DNA of 64,000 nt from Litorimonas taeanensis (lineage in GTDB: Bacteria; Pseudomonadota; Alphaproteobacteria; Caulobacterales; Maricaulaceae), in contig NZ_RBII01000002.1 in NCBI RefSeq assembly GCF_003634015.1, forward strand, positions 585,597-649,596, read 5' to 3'. Within the stretch, counting starts at the first letter, position 1. The number at the start of each line of letters is the position of its first letter. The notes under the pieces were generated by a model that saw only the letters and a list, made by a program, of their open reading frames with translations, was not told the DNA's origin and ran no database searches. This document shows positions 37,174 to 46,277 of the stretch, one piece after another. The position numbers were made by a program, and so were the translations under genes.

Positions 37174-38712
37174 TTATTCTTGCTCCGCTATAGCCACTTC
37201 CATTTCTGCAAAACCTTTGGCCACAGGCTTTTTAACTGAACGTCCCCAAAGACTTACACCTACTGCCGCAAGCGTCGCCATAATAAATCCGGGTACAATT
37301 TCGTAGAGCACGGATGATAAACTCGCGCCGCCAATTGTTATAGGCAAATATAACCAGAGCAGAACCGTCACAGCCCCTGTAACCATACCTGCCAAAGCGC
37401 CGTCACGCGTTAGACCTTTCCAATAAAGGCTTAATAATATGACGGGTCCAAAGGCCGCGCCAAAACCAGCCCACGCATTAGAGACCAAAGATAAAATATT
37501 ACTCGACCGATCAAATGCTAGGAATATGGCCACGAGACTAACCAAAACAGTCGCTAAACGGCCAATAAGAACAAGCTCTGACTGAGAGGCTTCACGCCGT
37601 AGAAATGTCTTATACAAATCTTCTGTTAACGAGCTGGAAGAGACTAAAAGCTGTGACGATATAGTGCTCATAATCGCGGCTAAAATTGCAGCCAGCAGAA
37701 AGCCTGAAATAAGGGGATGAAATAAAGTCTGGCTCAATAAAATAAAAATAGTCTCTGGATCAGATAATTGGTCCTGCAAGCCGTTCGCCTGCACATACGC
37801 CAGACCAATATAACCCACCAACACAGCCCCAATAACAGTTACAACCATCCATGACATCCCAATCCAGCGCGCCAAAGCGACATCTTTGACCGTACGAATA
37901 GCCATGAAACGCACAATAATATGTGGCTGACCAAAATAGCCGAGCCCCCAAGCCATAAGTGATATGAAACCCATGACTGTAATACCTTGTGTCCAAGAAA
38001 AATATTCCTGCGCTGTCGCTGTTATATTTTCCCCTGAGGTAAATCCTGTCAGCACGCTTGTTTTTGCCGCATCAAAACCGCCCATTGCCATAAGGGCCAC
38101 GACTGGTACCAAAATAAGCGCGATAAACATGATACACCCCTGAACAAAGTCCGTTAGGCTAACGGCAAGGAAACCCCCAATGACCGTATAGGCCAAAACG
38201 ACACCCGCTGTGATAAATAGGCCGAGTTGATAGTTTAGGCCAAATGATGCCTCAAATAATTTTCCGCCCGCTACGATCCCCGCAGACGTATAAAGCGTGA
38301 AGAAAATAATGATAACCAAGGCTGACATTAGCCGCAGAGCATGTGATGTATCCTTAAAACGGTTTTCAAAATAATCTGGAATAGTAATCGAGTCGTCGGC
38401 CATTTCGGTATAAAGGCGCAAGCGCGGCGCAACGAAACGATAATTCAAATAAGCCCCGATTGTCAGTCCGACGGCAATCCAAGCCGCGCTAAAACCACCC
38501 AAGAAAATCGCCCCGGGTAACCCCATAAGCATCCATCCGCTCATATCAGAGGCCCCAGCAGACAAGGCCCCGACGGCAGGGTGAAGCTTTCTCCCTCCGA
38601 GCATATATTCAGAAACATCGCTTGTGGATTTTCGATATGCGTAAAATCCAATCGCCATCATTAATAGAAAATAGGCCGATAGTGAAATTATCTCGAAGGG
38701 GTTAATTGTCAT
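37174..38712 (-). CDS. putP: Sodium/proline symporter PutP
   Basis: This 512-residue transporter has about 13 membrane helices of the sodium:solute symporter family. PutP signatures include ASDMSGWMLMGLPGAIF, the Na+-site helix with AWGLGYFGQPHIIVRFMAIR (segment near residue 260) and STISSQLLVSSSSLTEDLYK. It imports proline with Na+. It lies downstream of proC and proA on the same strand, with 22 bases to proA, so synthesis and uptake genes are together. The usual catabolic partner putA is not in the window. Confidence 0.93.
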   Translation of the reverse strand: MTINPFEIISLSAYFLLMMAIGFYAYRKSTSDVSEYMLGGRKLHPAVGALSAGASDMSGWMLMGLPGAIFLGGFSAAWIAVGLTIGAYLNYRFVAPRLRLYTEMADDSITIPDYFENRFKDTSHALRLMSALVIIIFFTLYTSAGIVAGGKLFEASFGLNYQLGLFITAGVVLAYTVIGGFLAVSLTDFVQGCIMFIALILVPVVALMAMGGFDAAKTSVLTGFTSGENITATAQEYFSWTQGITVMGFISLMAWGLGYFGQPHIIVRFMAIRTVKDVALARWIGMSWMVVTVIGAVLVGYIGLAYVQANGLQDQLSDPETIFILLSQTLFHPLISGFLLAAILAAIMSTISSQLLVSSSSLTEDLYKTFLRREASQSELVLIGRLATVLVSLVAIFLAFDRSSNILSLVSNAWAGFGAAFGPVILLSLYWKGLTRDGALAGMVTGAVTVLLWLYLPITIGGASLSSVLYEIVPGFIMATLAAVGVSLWGRSVKKPVAKGFAEMEVAIAEQE

Positions 38713-38734
38713 ATAGGTTTAATCTCTTCTAAAT

Positions 38735-39997
38735 TTATGGGCGCGTTTGACCTGTGCCATGCACTAAATATTTAAAGCTCGTCAATTGTTCGAGGCCCAC
38801 TGGGCCCCGGGCATGCATTTTACCTGTTGCAATACCAATTTCGGCGCCCATACCAAATTCGCCGCCATCGGAAAATTGCGTAGAAGCATTATGCATAACC
38901 ACCGCGCTGTCTATGGCCAACAAAAAGCGGCGAGCCGCCTCGTTATCTTCTGTAATAATCGCGTCCGTATGACCAGACGAGTGTTTAGAAATAAAAGCCA
39001 AGGCCTCATCCAAATTTTCAACCAATTTAACAGAGGCAATTGAATCAAGATATTCCGTAGACCAATCCTCTTCTGTGGCTAAGGTCAAACGGGGCTCTAA
39101 AGAGACCGCTTCCGCATCGCCTCTTAATTCACACCCCTTCAATGAATCGGTCAATTTTGGTAAAATAACGGTCGCAATCTTGCGGTCAATCACAATGCTT
39201 TCTGTTGCACCGCAAACACCCGTTCGGCGTAGCTTGGCGTTCGTAATAATTTTAACCGCCTTATCAATATCCGCAGCGTGGTGTACATAGCTATGGCAAT
39301 TTCCATCTAGATGAAGAAGCGTGGGAACCTTGGCTTCATTTGCGACAAGCTCCACAAGGCCACGGCCGCCCCGAGGAATAACTAAATCCACATAATCATC
39401 CGCTTGTAATAATGCCTTTACGGCTGAACGATCTGTTGTGCCAACAGCCTGAACCACATGAGCGGGTAACCCAGCTTCAGCAAGGCCTCTTTGCATGGCC
39501 TCTACAATAATTTCGGTGGAATGCCGGCTCTCTGAACCGCCGCGTAAAATAACGGCATTGCCTGACTTCAAACAAAGCGCGCTCGCATCCGCGCCGACAT
39601 TTGGGCGCGATTCATAAATCATACCAATAACGCCAATCGGTACAGCCACACGCTCAATGTTCAAACCATTTGGCCGCTCAAAATGCGCGAGCTTTCGGCC
39701 GACAGGGTCTGGAAGTGCTGCAATCTGCTCCAAAGCGCTTGCCATGGCTTCAACGCGGTCTGGAGTCAGCTTTAACCGATCAATAAAAGCATCCGGTTTT
39801 TTCCCCATCACGCTTTGAACATCTTTATCATTGGCAGCCAGCAAAACAGGCAGGCTCTCTCGCAAGGCTTTCGCTGAAGCAATAAGAGCGGCATTTTTTG
39901 TATCCGTCGATGCCAAGCCCAAAGCCCGCGCAGCGGCTTTGGCTTGCTCGCCCAGCCTCATGATATGATCTGTCACGTCTGTATTTGTGAGTGTCAT
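38735..39997 (-). CDS. proA: Gamma-glutamyl phosphate reductase
   Basis: This protein is about 420 residues from the ATG at 39997. Key ALDH-type segments are [22 protein letters not shown] (partial motif), [20 protein letters not shown] and the catalytic cysteine in [11 protein letters not shown]. It reduces glutamyl 5-phosphate to glutamate semialdehyde with NADPH in proline synthesis. An upstream start at 40051 would overlap proC by 35 bases and lacks support; AGGA nine bases before 39997 favours the shorter form. Operon order is proC, proA, putP. Confidence 0.97.
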   Translation of the reverse strand: MTLTNTDVTDHIMRLGEQAKAAARALGLASTDTKNAALIASAKALRESLPVLLAANDKDVQSVMGKKPDAFIDRLKLTPDRVEAMASALEQIAALPDPVGRKLAHFERPNGLNIERVAVPIGVIGMIYESRPNVGADASALCLKSGNAVILRGGSESRHSTEIIVEAMQRGLAEAGLPAHVVQAVGTTDRSAVKALLQADDYVDLVIPRGGRGLVELVANEAKVPTLLHLDGNCHSYVHHAADIDKAVKIITNAKLRRTGVCGATESIVIDRKIATVILPKLTDSLKGCELRGDAEAVSLEPRLTLATEEDWSTEYLDSIASVKLVENLDEALAFISKHSSGHTDAIITEDNEAARRFLLAIDSAVVMHNASTQFSDGGEFGMGAEIGIATGKMHARGPVGLEQLTSFKYLVHGTGQTRP

Positions 39998-40016
39998 AAC
40001 AGGTAATCCTAATTCC

Positions 40017-40817
40017 TTATCGAAGTTCAATGGCGCGATTATACGCGGCATCGACAGTCTGTTTTAATTTTTGGCTGAGGCCCATATCTGCATTTAACGC
40101 CTTTAGACCTGCCTCTGTTGTTCCTTTTTTACTGGTGACATTATTCCTTAAAGTTTCAAGGTCGTCATCAGAATCCATCGCCATTTCAATGGTGCCGACT
40201 ATCGTGCCTAACACAAGAGCCCGCGCTTGCTCCCTTGAAAAGCCTAAGCTCTCTGCCGCTTCTACATAGGTTCGCGCAAACTCAAATACATAACCCGGGC
40301 CGCTGCCCGCAATAGCAGTTATGCGGTCGAGCCCATCTTCGCTGTCTACCTTTACAGCTGTCCCCGCGAGCTCCATCATGTCCAAAGACACTGCCTTCTG
40401 GGCCTCTGAACACTCTGGCGAGGCATAAAGCCCTGCAACCCCTTTACCAATAAAGGATGGCAGGTTTGGCATGATACGGATAATCGCTCGCGTTTTCAAA
40501 GCCGTCTGTAATCTCTCGGCAGAACAGCCCGCCGCCATTGATATAACAAAACCGTCCTCTGAGAGTAGATTTGCATAGTCAGGCAAAATCGTTTCAACCA
40601 TTTGGGGCTTAATCGCTATAATTATAATGTCGAATTTTTTTGACTTAAGCGCGTCGGCATTATCATACCCTACCACCCCATTAGGAAGTTCAGGTAAAGT
40701 GGGATCAACCACAGTATAGTGTACAGCCTCTGAACGGATCCACTGGCGCAATAAAGCCCCACCCATTTTACCACAACCAATCATTAAGGCTTGATAGTGT
40801 TTCGTTTTAAAATTCAT
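40017..40817 (-). CDS. proC: Pyrroline-5-carboxylate reductase
   Basis: This is a 266-residue enzyme. It has an N-terminal Rossmann loop [12 protein letters not shown], the AIKPQ motif, [14 protein letters not shown], and the dimer-domain signature [15 protein letters not shown] with [10 protein letters not shown] near the end. It reduces pyrroline-5-carboxylate to proline with NAD(P)H. It is the first gene of the proC-proA-putP run and is divergent from proB across about 180 bases. Confidence 0.97.
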   Translation of the reverse strand: MNFKTKHYQALMIGCGKMGGALLRQWIRSEAVHYTVVDPTLPELPNGVVGYDNADALKSKKFDIIIIAIKPQMVETILPDYANLLSEDGFVISMAAGCSAERLQTALKTRAIIRIMPNLPSFIGKGVAGLYASPECSEAQKAVSLDMMELAGTAVKVDSEDGLDRITAIAGSGPGYVFEFARTYVEAAESLGFSREQARALVLGTIVGTIEMAMDSDDDLETLRNNVTSKKGTTEAGLKALNADMGLSQKLKQTVDAAYNRAIELR

Positions 40818-40995
40818 GCGGTGCCATACCCTTCATGTAATTAGCATTCAAACTATATTTCGGTCACTAGTCATATTTACGCCAAATAAATGGCATTTTA
40901 ATACTTATTTGCACTAAAAAAATGATTTGTGTTCAAACTATTTGATATTCAAGCCTCGTAGCGTTAAGGGCCACTCCATATTGAAGGAGAATGTT

Positions 40996-42156
40996 TTGCC
41001 TATCAAAAAACGTATCGTCATAAAAATCGGCTCCAGCCTCTTGGCGAATGCTGAATTGCTAACACCTCGCTGGGGCTTCATCCAGAGGCTTTTAGAGGAT
41101 ATGAGTCAATTGCGCGAGCAAGGCTATGAAATTATCCTTTGCTCTTCAGGCGCTGTTGCGCTTGGTCTGCGGATGATTGATGAAACACCTGAAACAGCAG
41201 GGCTACGCGATAAGCAAGCCGCCGCCGCTTGCGGAATGCCGCTTTTATTGAATGCTTATAAGCAAATCGGCATTGAATTTCAGATGAACATTGCTCAGGT
41301 CTTGGTAACGCTTCGCGACATGGAAGAGCGCAAACGTTTTTTAAACACAAAGAATACTATTCACCGTCTCTTGCAATCTGGCGTAGTGCCTATTGTTAAC
41401 GAAAACGATTCAATCACCACCGAAGAAATTCGCGTCGGAGACAATGACCGCCTCGCGGCTAAGGTCGCCCAAATGGTTCAAGCTGATCATCTTGTTATTT
41501 TGACATGTATTGATGGGTTATACGATAAAAACCCAAGCGAACCCGACGCCAAATTAGTCGAAGTCGTTGATGATGTGAGTCAATATCTTGCCGTGACAAC
41601 AGGTACGTCCGAATTGGGGTCGGGCGGGATGCTTACGAAAATGCAAGCCGCAAATATGGCGCAAAATGCAGGCTGCACAACATTAATCGCAAATGGAGAA
41701 TGTGAACATCCTGTATCCTCTGTTTTATTAGGCGAAAGAAAACATACGCGTTGTACAGCGCATAAAAAACCTGCCTCATCTTGGACAGCATGGCTAACAG
41801 ATCGCCTTCAAATGGCCGGAAGCATTGTGGTTTCAAATGAAACCGTAAACCAATTAGCCTCTGAAGCCGTACCCATTTTGAGAGACAATGTTTTATCCAT
41901 CCAAGGTACTTATTTAAAAGGGGATGTCGTTCACATTTATAGTGAGGCAGGAGAAGAGATTGCGCGCGGGCTCAGCAATTTTTCCGCAGAAGAAACGATG
42001 GTGCTTGCCACCAATCCAACCATGCCGGCAAAACAGCTCTTAGGCTATCAAACCCACGCTACACTTATTGGCGCGGATAATTTGATTTTGTTAAATGAAC
42101 GGCATCTTCAGTGGGACAGTCCACATGAGGATCAAAGCCGTACGGTAATGCGTTAA
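40996..42156 (+). CDS. proB: Glutamate 5-kinase
   Basis: This protein is about 386 residues from a TTG at 40996, which has AAGGAGA (40984-40990) five bases before it. This beats the longer in-frame ATG at 40927. Amino-acid kinase features are IVIKIGSSLLANAELL, CSSGAVALG, VNENDSITTEEIRVGDNDRLAAKVA (partial) and GSGGMLTKMQAANMA, followed by a C-terminal PUA domain. It phosphorylates glutamate to start proline synthesis and is usually inhibited by proline. It stands divergent from proC-proA-putP. The last codons overlap those of the convergent marR gene by 4 bases. Confidence 0.95.
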   Translation: MPIKKRIVIKIGSSLLANAELLTPRWGFIQRLLEDMSQLREQGYEIILCSSGAVALGLRMIDETPETAGLRDKQAAAACGMPLLLNAYKQIGIEFQMNIAQVLVTLRDMEERKRFLNTKNTIHRLLQSGVVPIVNENDSITTEEIRVGDNDRLAAKVAQMVQADHLVILTCIDGLYDKNPSEPDAKLVEVVDDVSQYLAVTTGTSELGSGGMLTKMQAANMAQNAGCTTLIANGECEHPVSSVLLGERKHTRCTAHKKPASSWTAWLTDRLQMAGSIVVSNETVNQLASEAVPILRDNVLSIQGTYLKGDVVHIYSEAGEEIARGLSNFSAEETMVLATNPTMPAKQLLGYQTHATLIGADNLILLNERHLQWDSPHEDQSRTVMR

Positions 42157-42629
42157 ATCGGCTTGGTCAGGTCACCCACTTCTAGAATAGGGGCCGCATC
42201 CAGTTCTTCTGCGTTTAGCATTTCTGCTAGGCGCTGAACGGAAGAGAGTAAAAGCGTTTTTTCCCAGCTTTTCAGCGCTTCAAATTGATGCGTAAAGCTC
42301 TCTTGCAATAAGGGCGGAGCCCCAGAGAGTCTTTCATGACCCGCTTCTGTCAGTAATAAATGAACCACGCGCTTATCTGCGTCGCTTTTTTCTCGCCTAA
42401 CGAGGCCCGCTTTTGTGAGGCGGTCTACGATCGACGTGACTGTGGCTTGAGATAAATAAACATCTTTCGCAATTTCTGACGGTTTCGTCGGTTTATCAAG
42501 GCTTAGAGTTTGCAAGACCAAGAGTTGCGGGGCCGTTAGCCCTGCTGACTTTACTAAGCGTTTTGAGCTCAGATCAATTGCGCGCGTAATTTGGCGAATA
42601 GAGACCAGAAGATCGTTTTGTCCTGACAT
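42153..42629 (-). CDS. MarR family transcriptional regulator
   Basis: This is a 158-residue regulator from the ATG at 42629. The winged helix-turn-helix is visible: LTAPQLLVLQTLSL, PSEIAKDVYLSQATVTSIVDRLTKAGLVRRE, and the wing DADKRVVHLLLTEAGH. MarR dimers usually repress nearby genes and release on binding small ligands. A start at 42671 would add 14 residues, and neither ATG has a strong ribosome site, so the start is uncertain. It overlaps the end of convergent proB by 4 bases. The target genes are unknown. Confidence 0.9.
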   Translation of the reverse strand: MSGQNDLLVSIRQITRAIDLSSKRLVKSAGLTAPQLLVLQTLSLDKPTKPSEIAKDVYLSQATVTSIVDRLTKAGLVRREKSDADKRVVHLLLTEAGHERLSGAPPLLQESFTHQFEALKSWEKTLLLSSVQRLAEMLNAEELDAAPILEVGDLTKPI

Positions 42630-42758
42630 GATAATGACGCGCGTAAAATCGCGGCCCCTTCTAAATTTCATTCAGTCAAGCTGATGCCTTATTCAGAAGG
42701 TTGAAGCAATGTTCCCTTATGCCATTAATTCAGGTCTGTGGAGTAAAGGGGTGTGAAA

Positions 42759-43532
42759 TCACGGATTATGGAAAAAGAGCGCCTGACTTATGGCGGCTTT
42801 CACATTCTCTGGATTAAATGGCTTACTAATCAAATATGCGGGCTCTGGCTTATCGCCTGTCAGTAATTTTTCGGGAAAAGCTGTAATAAAGATAATGGGT
42901 ACAGCATGTTCATCCAAAATATCAGAGACAGCATCTATACCTGAGCTGCCATCTGCCAATTGTACATCAGCCAGAACAATTCCGGGCGTTTTTCGAGCCG
43001 CCGCTTTGACAGCCTCCGTCCGAGTGGCCGCAATACTGTCGACAGTGTGACCCAGCTCTTCTACTAAGCCCTCAATATCCGCAGCAATAATCGGCTCATC
43101 TTCGACGATTAACACATTTGTACGCAGTTCTTTTTCAATATCGGCTTCCGCTTCGGTTAAAAGAGCCGCCGCCTCATCTTTGGAAAGCCCCATGACATAA
43201 GCGACTTCATCAAGATTTAGACTCTCAAGCGCGCTCAAGAGGAAAGCTTGCCTAGAAGCCGGTGTAAGCTTTCGGATGCGAGCTGAAGGAGATTGTTCTT
43301 TCTCCTCACCATCTGTCTCTAGAACCCCACCAGATGAATTCCAAATCCCCAAAAACATTTTGAACAAAGCTAATTTTGGGTCTTCATCCGCACTAATTTG
43401 TACATTTCCCGCGACCAAAGCCTCTAAAGCCGTACGTACATATGTGTCTCCAGCAGATTGGCTGCCTGTTAACGCCCGTGAAAATCGGCGCAAATAGGGT
43501 AGATGCGGGGCAAAAGATTGAACAAGGCTCAT
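42759..43532 (-). CDS. phyR: PhyR general stress response regulator (sigma-like domain plus receiver)
   Basis: This is a 257-residue protein with an N-terminal sigma-factor-like half (residues 1-130, including ASRQAFLLSALESLNLDEVA and MGLSKDEA). A C-terminal receiver follows, with EDE at 144-146, phosphoacceptor D189 (LADVQL), T217 and K237. In alphaproteobacteria phosphorylated PhyR captures the anti-sigma factor NepR through its sigma-like half and so frees EcfG. The gene is divergent from nepR-ecfG, and an EcfG-type promoter at 43616-43641 precedes it, so the stress response appears to feed back on phyR. Confidence 0.96.
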   Translation of the reverse strand: MSLVQSFAPHLPYLRRFSRALTGSQSAGDTYVRTALEALVAGNVQISADEDPKLALFKMFLGIWNSSGGVLETDGEEKEQSPSARIRKLTPASRQAFLLSALESLNLDEVAYVMGLSKDEAAALLTEAEADIEKELRTNVLIVEDEPIIAADIEGLVEELGHTVDSIAATRTEAVKAAARKTPGIVLADVQLADGSSGIDAVSDILDEHAVPIIFITAFPEKLLTGDKPEPAYLISKPFNPENVKAAISQALFFHNP

Positions 43533-43615
43533 AAATAGGCTCTCTTTTTGTTTCTACCCATTTTGCAGGGGCAAATGGGTCTGAAATCACGGTTTATTTA
43601 TATATATAATTGTCA

Positions 43616-43641
43616 AACGCCTTTGGAACCCTTTTAGTTCC
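43616..43641 (-). promoter_or_regulatory. EcfG-type promoter of phyR
   Basis: On the minus strand GGAAC (43641-43637), 17 bases and CGTT (43619-43616). It overlaps the spacer of the oppositely directed nepR promoter. Confidence 0.8.
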
Positions 43642-43650
43642 CATGCGTAT
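43625..43650 (+). promoter_or_regulatory. EcfG-type promoter of nepR-ecfG
   Basis: GGAAC (43625-43629), 16 bases and CGTAT (43646-43650). It ends 29 bases before the nepR ATG and implies autoregulation of ecfG. Confidence 0.78.
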
Positions 43651-43679
43651 TAAAAAATCTAGGGATCAATGAGGCCGAA

Positions 43680-43859
43680 ATGACAAATAAGAAAAAAGAC
43701 GACGATTTCCAACTGACAAAGTCCGGAAATAGTTTCGCGAGCCAGCCTTTGCGAGACAAAATCGGGACAAATCTGAAAAAGATATATGACGATGTCGTTC
43801 AAGAGGAAATCCCAGAAGAATTTCTCTCACTTTTACAACAAGCAGATACAAAGAAATAA
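43680..43859 (+). CDS. nepR: Anti-sigma factor NepR
   Basis: This gene encodes a 59-residue protein. The family core is easy to see: LRDKIGTNLKKIYDDVVQEE then IPEEFLSLL, i.e. two short helices that wrap EcfG or PhyR's sigma-like half. NepR holds EcfG inactive until phosphorylated PhyR takes it away. GAGG (43671-43674) lies five bases before the ATG. The stop is followed after 30 bases by the ecfG start, so the two genes are one transcript from the EcfG promoter at 43625-43650. Confidence 0.93.
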   Translation: MTNKKKDDDFQLTKSGNSFASQPLRDKIGTNLKKIYDDVVQEEIPEEFLSLLQQADTKK

Positions 43860-43889
43860 CTGAGGCTTAACGCTTCAAGAAAGTCAATA

Positions 43890-44516
43890 ATGACCGCTTC
43901 CGGTACGACGCCATACGACCCGAATGATACAACGCCTTGGCCTCCCTTGGACGAAGATCAGTTTCGAAAAGAGCTCACTGAGCTAATTCCCCATTTACGG
44001 GCCTTTGCACGCTCGCTTTGCGGTAATGCAACCCTTGCCGACGATGTCGCGCAAGACGCTATGTTGAAAGCCTGGAAGGCTCGTGAAAAATTTAAACCCG
44101 GCTCTAATCTGAAGGCTTGGACTTTCACGATATTACGCAATCAATTTTACTCTATCAAACGCCGCTCTTGGCGCGCTACATCTCTTGATCAAGAAGTCGC
44201 TGAACAAACGATTGTTGCGCAATCTGATCAAGAAAAGTCTATGCAGCTGAATGAACTTCGCCGCGGCCTCGATAGTTTGAAAGATGATCAGAGAGAAGCG
44301 CTGATTTTAGTCGGTGCGTCAGGCCTGACCTATGAAGAAGCCGCTGAAATTTGTAACTGTGCCGTTGGTACAATTAAGAGCCGCGTAAGCCGCGCCCGAA
44401 AAAACCTTGAAATCATCATGGATAATGCTGATTTTAAGACCGAGGCCGATGAAGTCAGTGCCTTAAATGCTATGAATGAAATTTTAGAAGAGGCTGACAA
44501 TCTTTCAAATTCCTAA
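43890..44516 (+). CDS. ecfG: ECF sigma factor EcfG (general stress response)
   Basis: This is a 208-residue sigma factor with a sigma2 domain (about residues 30-95, DDVAQDAMLKAWKAREKF and the adjacent NLKAWTFTILRN helix). The sigma4 helix-turn-helix is at about residues 125-180 (LKDDQREALILVGASGLTYE, CAVGTIKSRVSRARK; segments). It directs RNA polymerase to GGAAC-N16/17-CGTT promoters. Its position downstream of nepR, opposite phyR and before a HisKA_2-type kinase is the standard alphaproteobacterial stress locus. Confidence 0.95.
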   Translation: MTASGTTPYDPNDTTPWPPLDEDQFRKELTELIPHLRAFARSLCGNATLADDVAQDAMLKAWKAREKFKPGSNLKAWTFTILRNQFYSIKRRSWRATSLDQEVAEQTIVAQSDQEKSMQLNELRRGLDSLKDDQREALILVGASGLTYEEAAEICNCAVGTIKSRVSRARKNLEIIMDNADFKTEADEVSALNAMNEILEEADNLSNS

Positions 44517-44567
44517 CATTATGACCCTCAAGGCACCTAGCGGTCTTGAATTTCGACGCTTCGAAAG

Positions 44568-45521
44568 ATGACGGACTTACGCATAAGGTTTGGCGTAATA
44601 TTGGCGATTGCGCTTTTCCCAATACTCCTCTTTGCCTTGTTTATGGCAACACGCCTGCAAAACAACCTCTACATCATTGTGGCCCTCGTCGTTTGGCTTA
44701 TTGGTTACCTATCTATTTGGGCCTCTATTGAACGGCTTGTCTTTTCTCATCTTCGTGTCATTCAAAGAACATCGCGCTTGTTTTCCAAGGGCGATATGGA
44801 TGCGCGCATTGGGAATTTAGAACGCGCGCCAGTTCGAATTGCAGCCCTTTCAAATACGTTTGATACGATGGCTGAAAATATTAGTGAGCGTGAATTACGT
44901 CTTTTAGAAAACCTAAAAGAGAAGGAAACCTTACTACGCGAGATACATCATCGCGTGAAAAACAACCTACAAATTATCATTTCACTTTTGAACATTCAGG
45001 AAAGAAAACTTTCCGATCATGATATGATAGAGGCCATTCACGACACGCGGAGCCGAATAAATGCAATCGCACTTGTTCATAGGGGACTTTACGAAGGTGA
45101 AGACCTCAGCGTCATTGACATGCAAGACTTTTTGTCACGTTTGATTTCTGAATTAGTGATCAGTTTTGATATGGCAAATCTCGGCATAGAGGTGAAGCTA
45201 TCTCTAGAGAAATTAGAGTTTACGCCAGATGCTGCTGTTCCCGTGGCCTTGTTTATCGTTGAAGCCATATCAAACGCCATAAAACATGCACAATTTGAAG
45301 GCGGAACTATTACCGTTTCAAATACAAAAACCGAAGGCGAAATTACAATTTCTGTCTTGGATAGCGGTACCTTCGTCGATAAAAAAATTGTTCAGAGTAC
45401 AGGCATAAAACTCATGAAGGGGTTTGCCCGGCAATTGTCAGGAAAAACGACGATTGGCCCAACCCAAAACGGTTTCTTGGCTGAGATTTCATTCCCTATC
45501 CAAGAAGCTATTGGTTCTTAA
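44568..45521 (+). CDS. HisKA_2-type sensor histidine kinase, PhyK-like
   Basis: This 317-residue kinase has two membrane helices (about residues 8-28 and 33-52), a short HAMP-like linker, and the HisKA_2 H-box LLREIHHRVKNNLQ with H127/H128. A variant ATPase domain follows with EAISNAIKHAQF, VLDSG and a final STGIKLMKGFARQL. Kinases of this kind phosphorylate PhyR in the general stress response. Location 50 bases after ecfG supports that role here. There is no large periplasmic sensor, so the signal is probably sensed by the membrane part. Confidence 0.92.
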   Translation: MTDLRIRFGVILAIALFPILLFALFMATRLQNNLYIIVALVVWLIGYLSIWASIERLVFSHLRVIQRTSRLFSKGDMDARIGNLERAPVRIAALSNTFDTMAENISERELRLLENLKEKETLLREIHHRVKNNLQIIISLLNIQERKLSDHDMIEAIHDTRSRINAIALVHRGLYEGEDLSVIDMQDFLSRLISELVISFDMANLGIEVKLSLEKLEFTPDAAVPVALFIVEAISNAIKHAQFEGGTITVSNTKTEGEITISVLDSGTFVDKKIVQSTGIKLMKGFARQLSGKTTIGPTQNGFLAEISFPIQEAIGS

Positions 45522-45526
45522 AACAA

Positions 45527-45551
45527 AAAGCAGGGAAGCTTTCCCTGCTTT
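45527..45551 (+). terminator. Rho-independent terminator after the PhyK-like kinase
   Basis: An 11-bp perfect stem (45527-45537 with 45541-45551) with loop GCT and flanking A and T runs lies six bases after the kinase stop. It ends the nepR-ecfG-kinase unit. Confidence 0.88.
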
Positions 45552-45595
45552 CATATAGTCGAGAGTAATCTCTCTCATTACCATGATGTCGGGCC

Positions 45596-45823
45596 CTAAC
45601 CTTCTTTAAGCTTTAACAAGGCCGCTTGCGCGGCTCTTAAATGTGGGCGCTCTCCACCATTCAAACCTTCATTAGACGCCCTCGTTAGGGCTTCTTCGTC
45701 TTCAACCCATTGCGTTAGCAAAGCCTCTTTTGTCTCAGCACTCAGCGTGGAGGCATCCACAATATCGGAAGGGTTGTCGAATTGCTGATATGTGAGCGTG
45801 TCGTCAGAACGTAGATTAGTCAT
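45596..45823 (-). CDS. Small acidic hypothetical protein next to the stress locus
   Basis: This is a 75-residue soluble protein from the ATG at 45823, which has AGGAG eight bases before it; a longer frame to 45862 lacks such a site. The sequence reads LSAETKEALLTQWVEDEEAL then EGLNGGERPHL, a pattern I associate with short proteins found near alphaproteobacterial stress genes. No catalytic motif is seen. It is convergent with the kinase transcript and divergent from the YqjD-like trio. Confidence 0.65.
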   Translation of the reverse strand: MTNLRSDDTLTYQQFDNPSDIVDASTLSAETKEALLTQWVEDEEALTRASNEGLNGGERPHLRAAQAALLKLKEG

Positions 45824-45886
45824 GAGATTTTCTCCTGTTTTATACAAAGAGAATTCCTGCAACGTGAAAGTGTTCCAAATTATTTG

Positions 45887-45911
45887 GGAACATTAAGCCT
45901 AAGCTTTCGTT
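45887..45911 (+). promoter_or_regulatory. EcfG-type promoter of the YqjD/YqjE-like trio
   Basis: GGAAC (45887-45891), 16 bases, CGTT (45908-45911). It is a full consensus match and ends 68 bases before the first ATG. Confidence 0.82.
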
Positions 45912-45979
45912 GTTCTTTCGTAACTAAGCGGCAGTGAGCTTTCTCATAGATGCCGCGGAAAATGAATAAGGAGATTACC

Positions 45980-46273
45980 ATGGCGACTAAGAAAAATGTT
46001 GTTTCAATTAAACAAGACATTCCGGAACAGTTAGAGACCCTACGCGCTGATGTTGCTACTCTTGCTGAGACCATTAAGGCCCAAACAAAAACATCAATTG
46101 CTGAAAAAACAGCCACAGTTAAGGGCGCAACCTCTGAAACGGCCGACCTTGCCAAAGCGCGTTACGAAGAAATTGCTGCAAAGGCCGAAACAAGAATTCG
46201 GGAGAAACCTTTAACCTCACTTGCGATTGCGGTGGGCGCTGGCGTTCTCTTTGGGGCTCTATCACGCCGATAA
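45980..46273 (+). CDS. DUF883/YqjD-like membrane-anchored protein
   Basis: This is a 97-residue protein from the ATG at 45980, which has AAGGAG six bases before it. It is a helical, charged protein (about residues 15-75) followed by REKPLTSLAIAVGAGVLFGALSRR (last third), which is the hallmark C-terminal anchor of the ElaB/YqjD family. In E. coli YqjD binds ribosomes at the membrane in stationary phase. The EcfG promoter before it fits a stress-induced protein. It is followed by a YqjE-like gene four bases later. Confidence 0.85.
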   Translation: MATKKNVVSIKQDIPEQLETLRADVATLAETIKAQTKTSIAEKTATVKGATSETADLAKARYEEIAAKAETRIREKPLTSLAIAVGAGVLFGALSRR

Positions 46274-46277
46274 TCAT

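Noticed and set aside
45861-45876. Minus-strand GGAAC...CGTT upstream of the 75-residue gene
   Set aside because: The spacer is only 7 bases, too short for an EcfG promoter.
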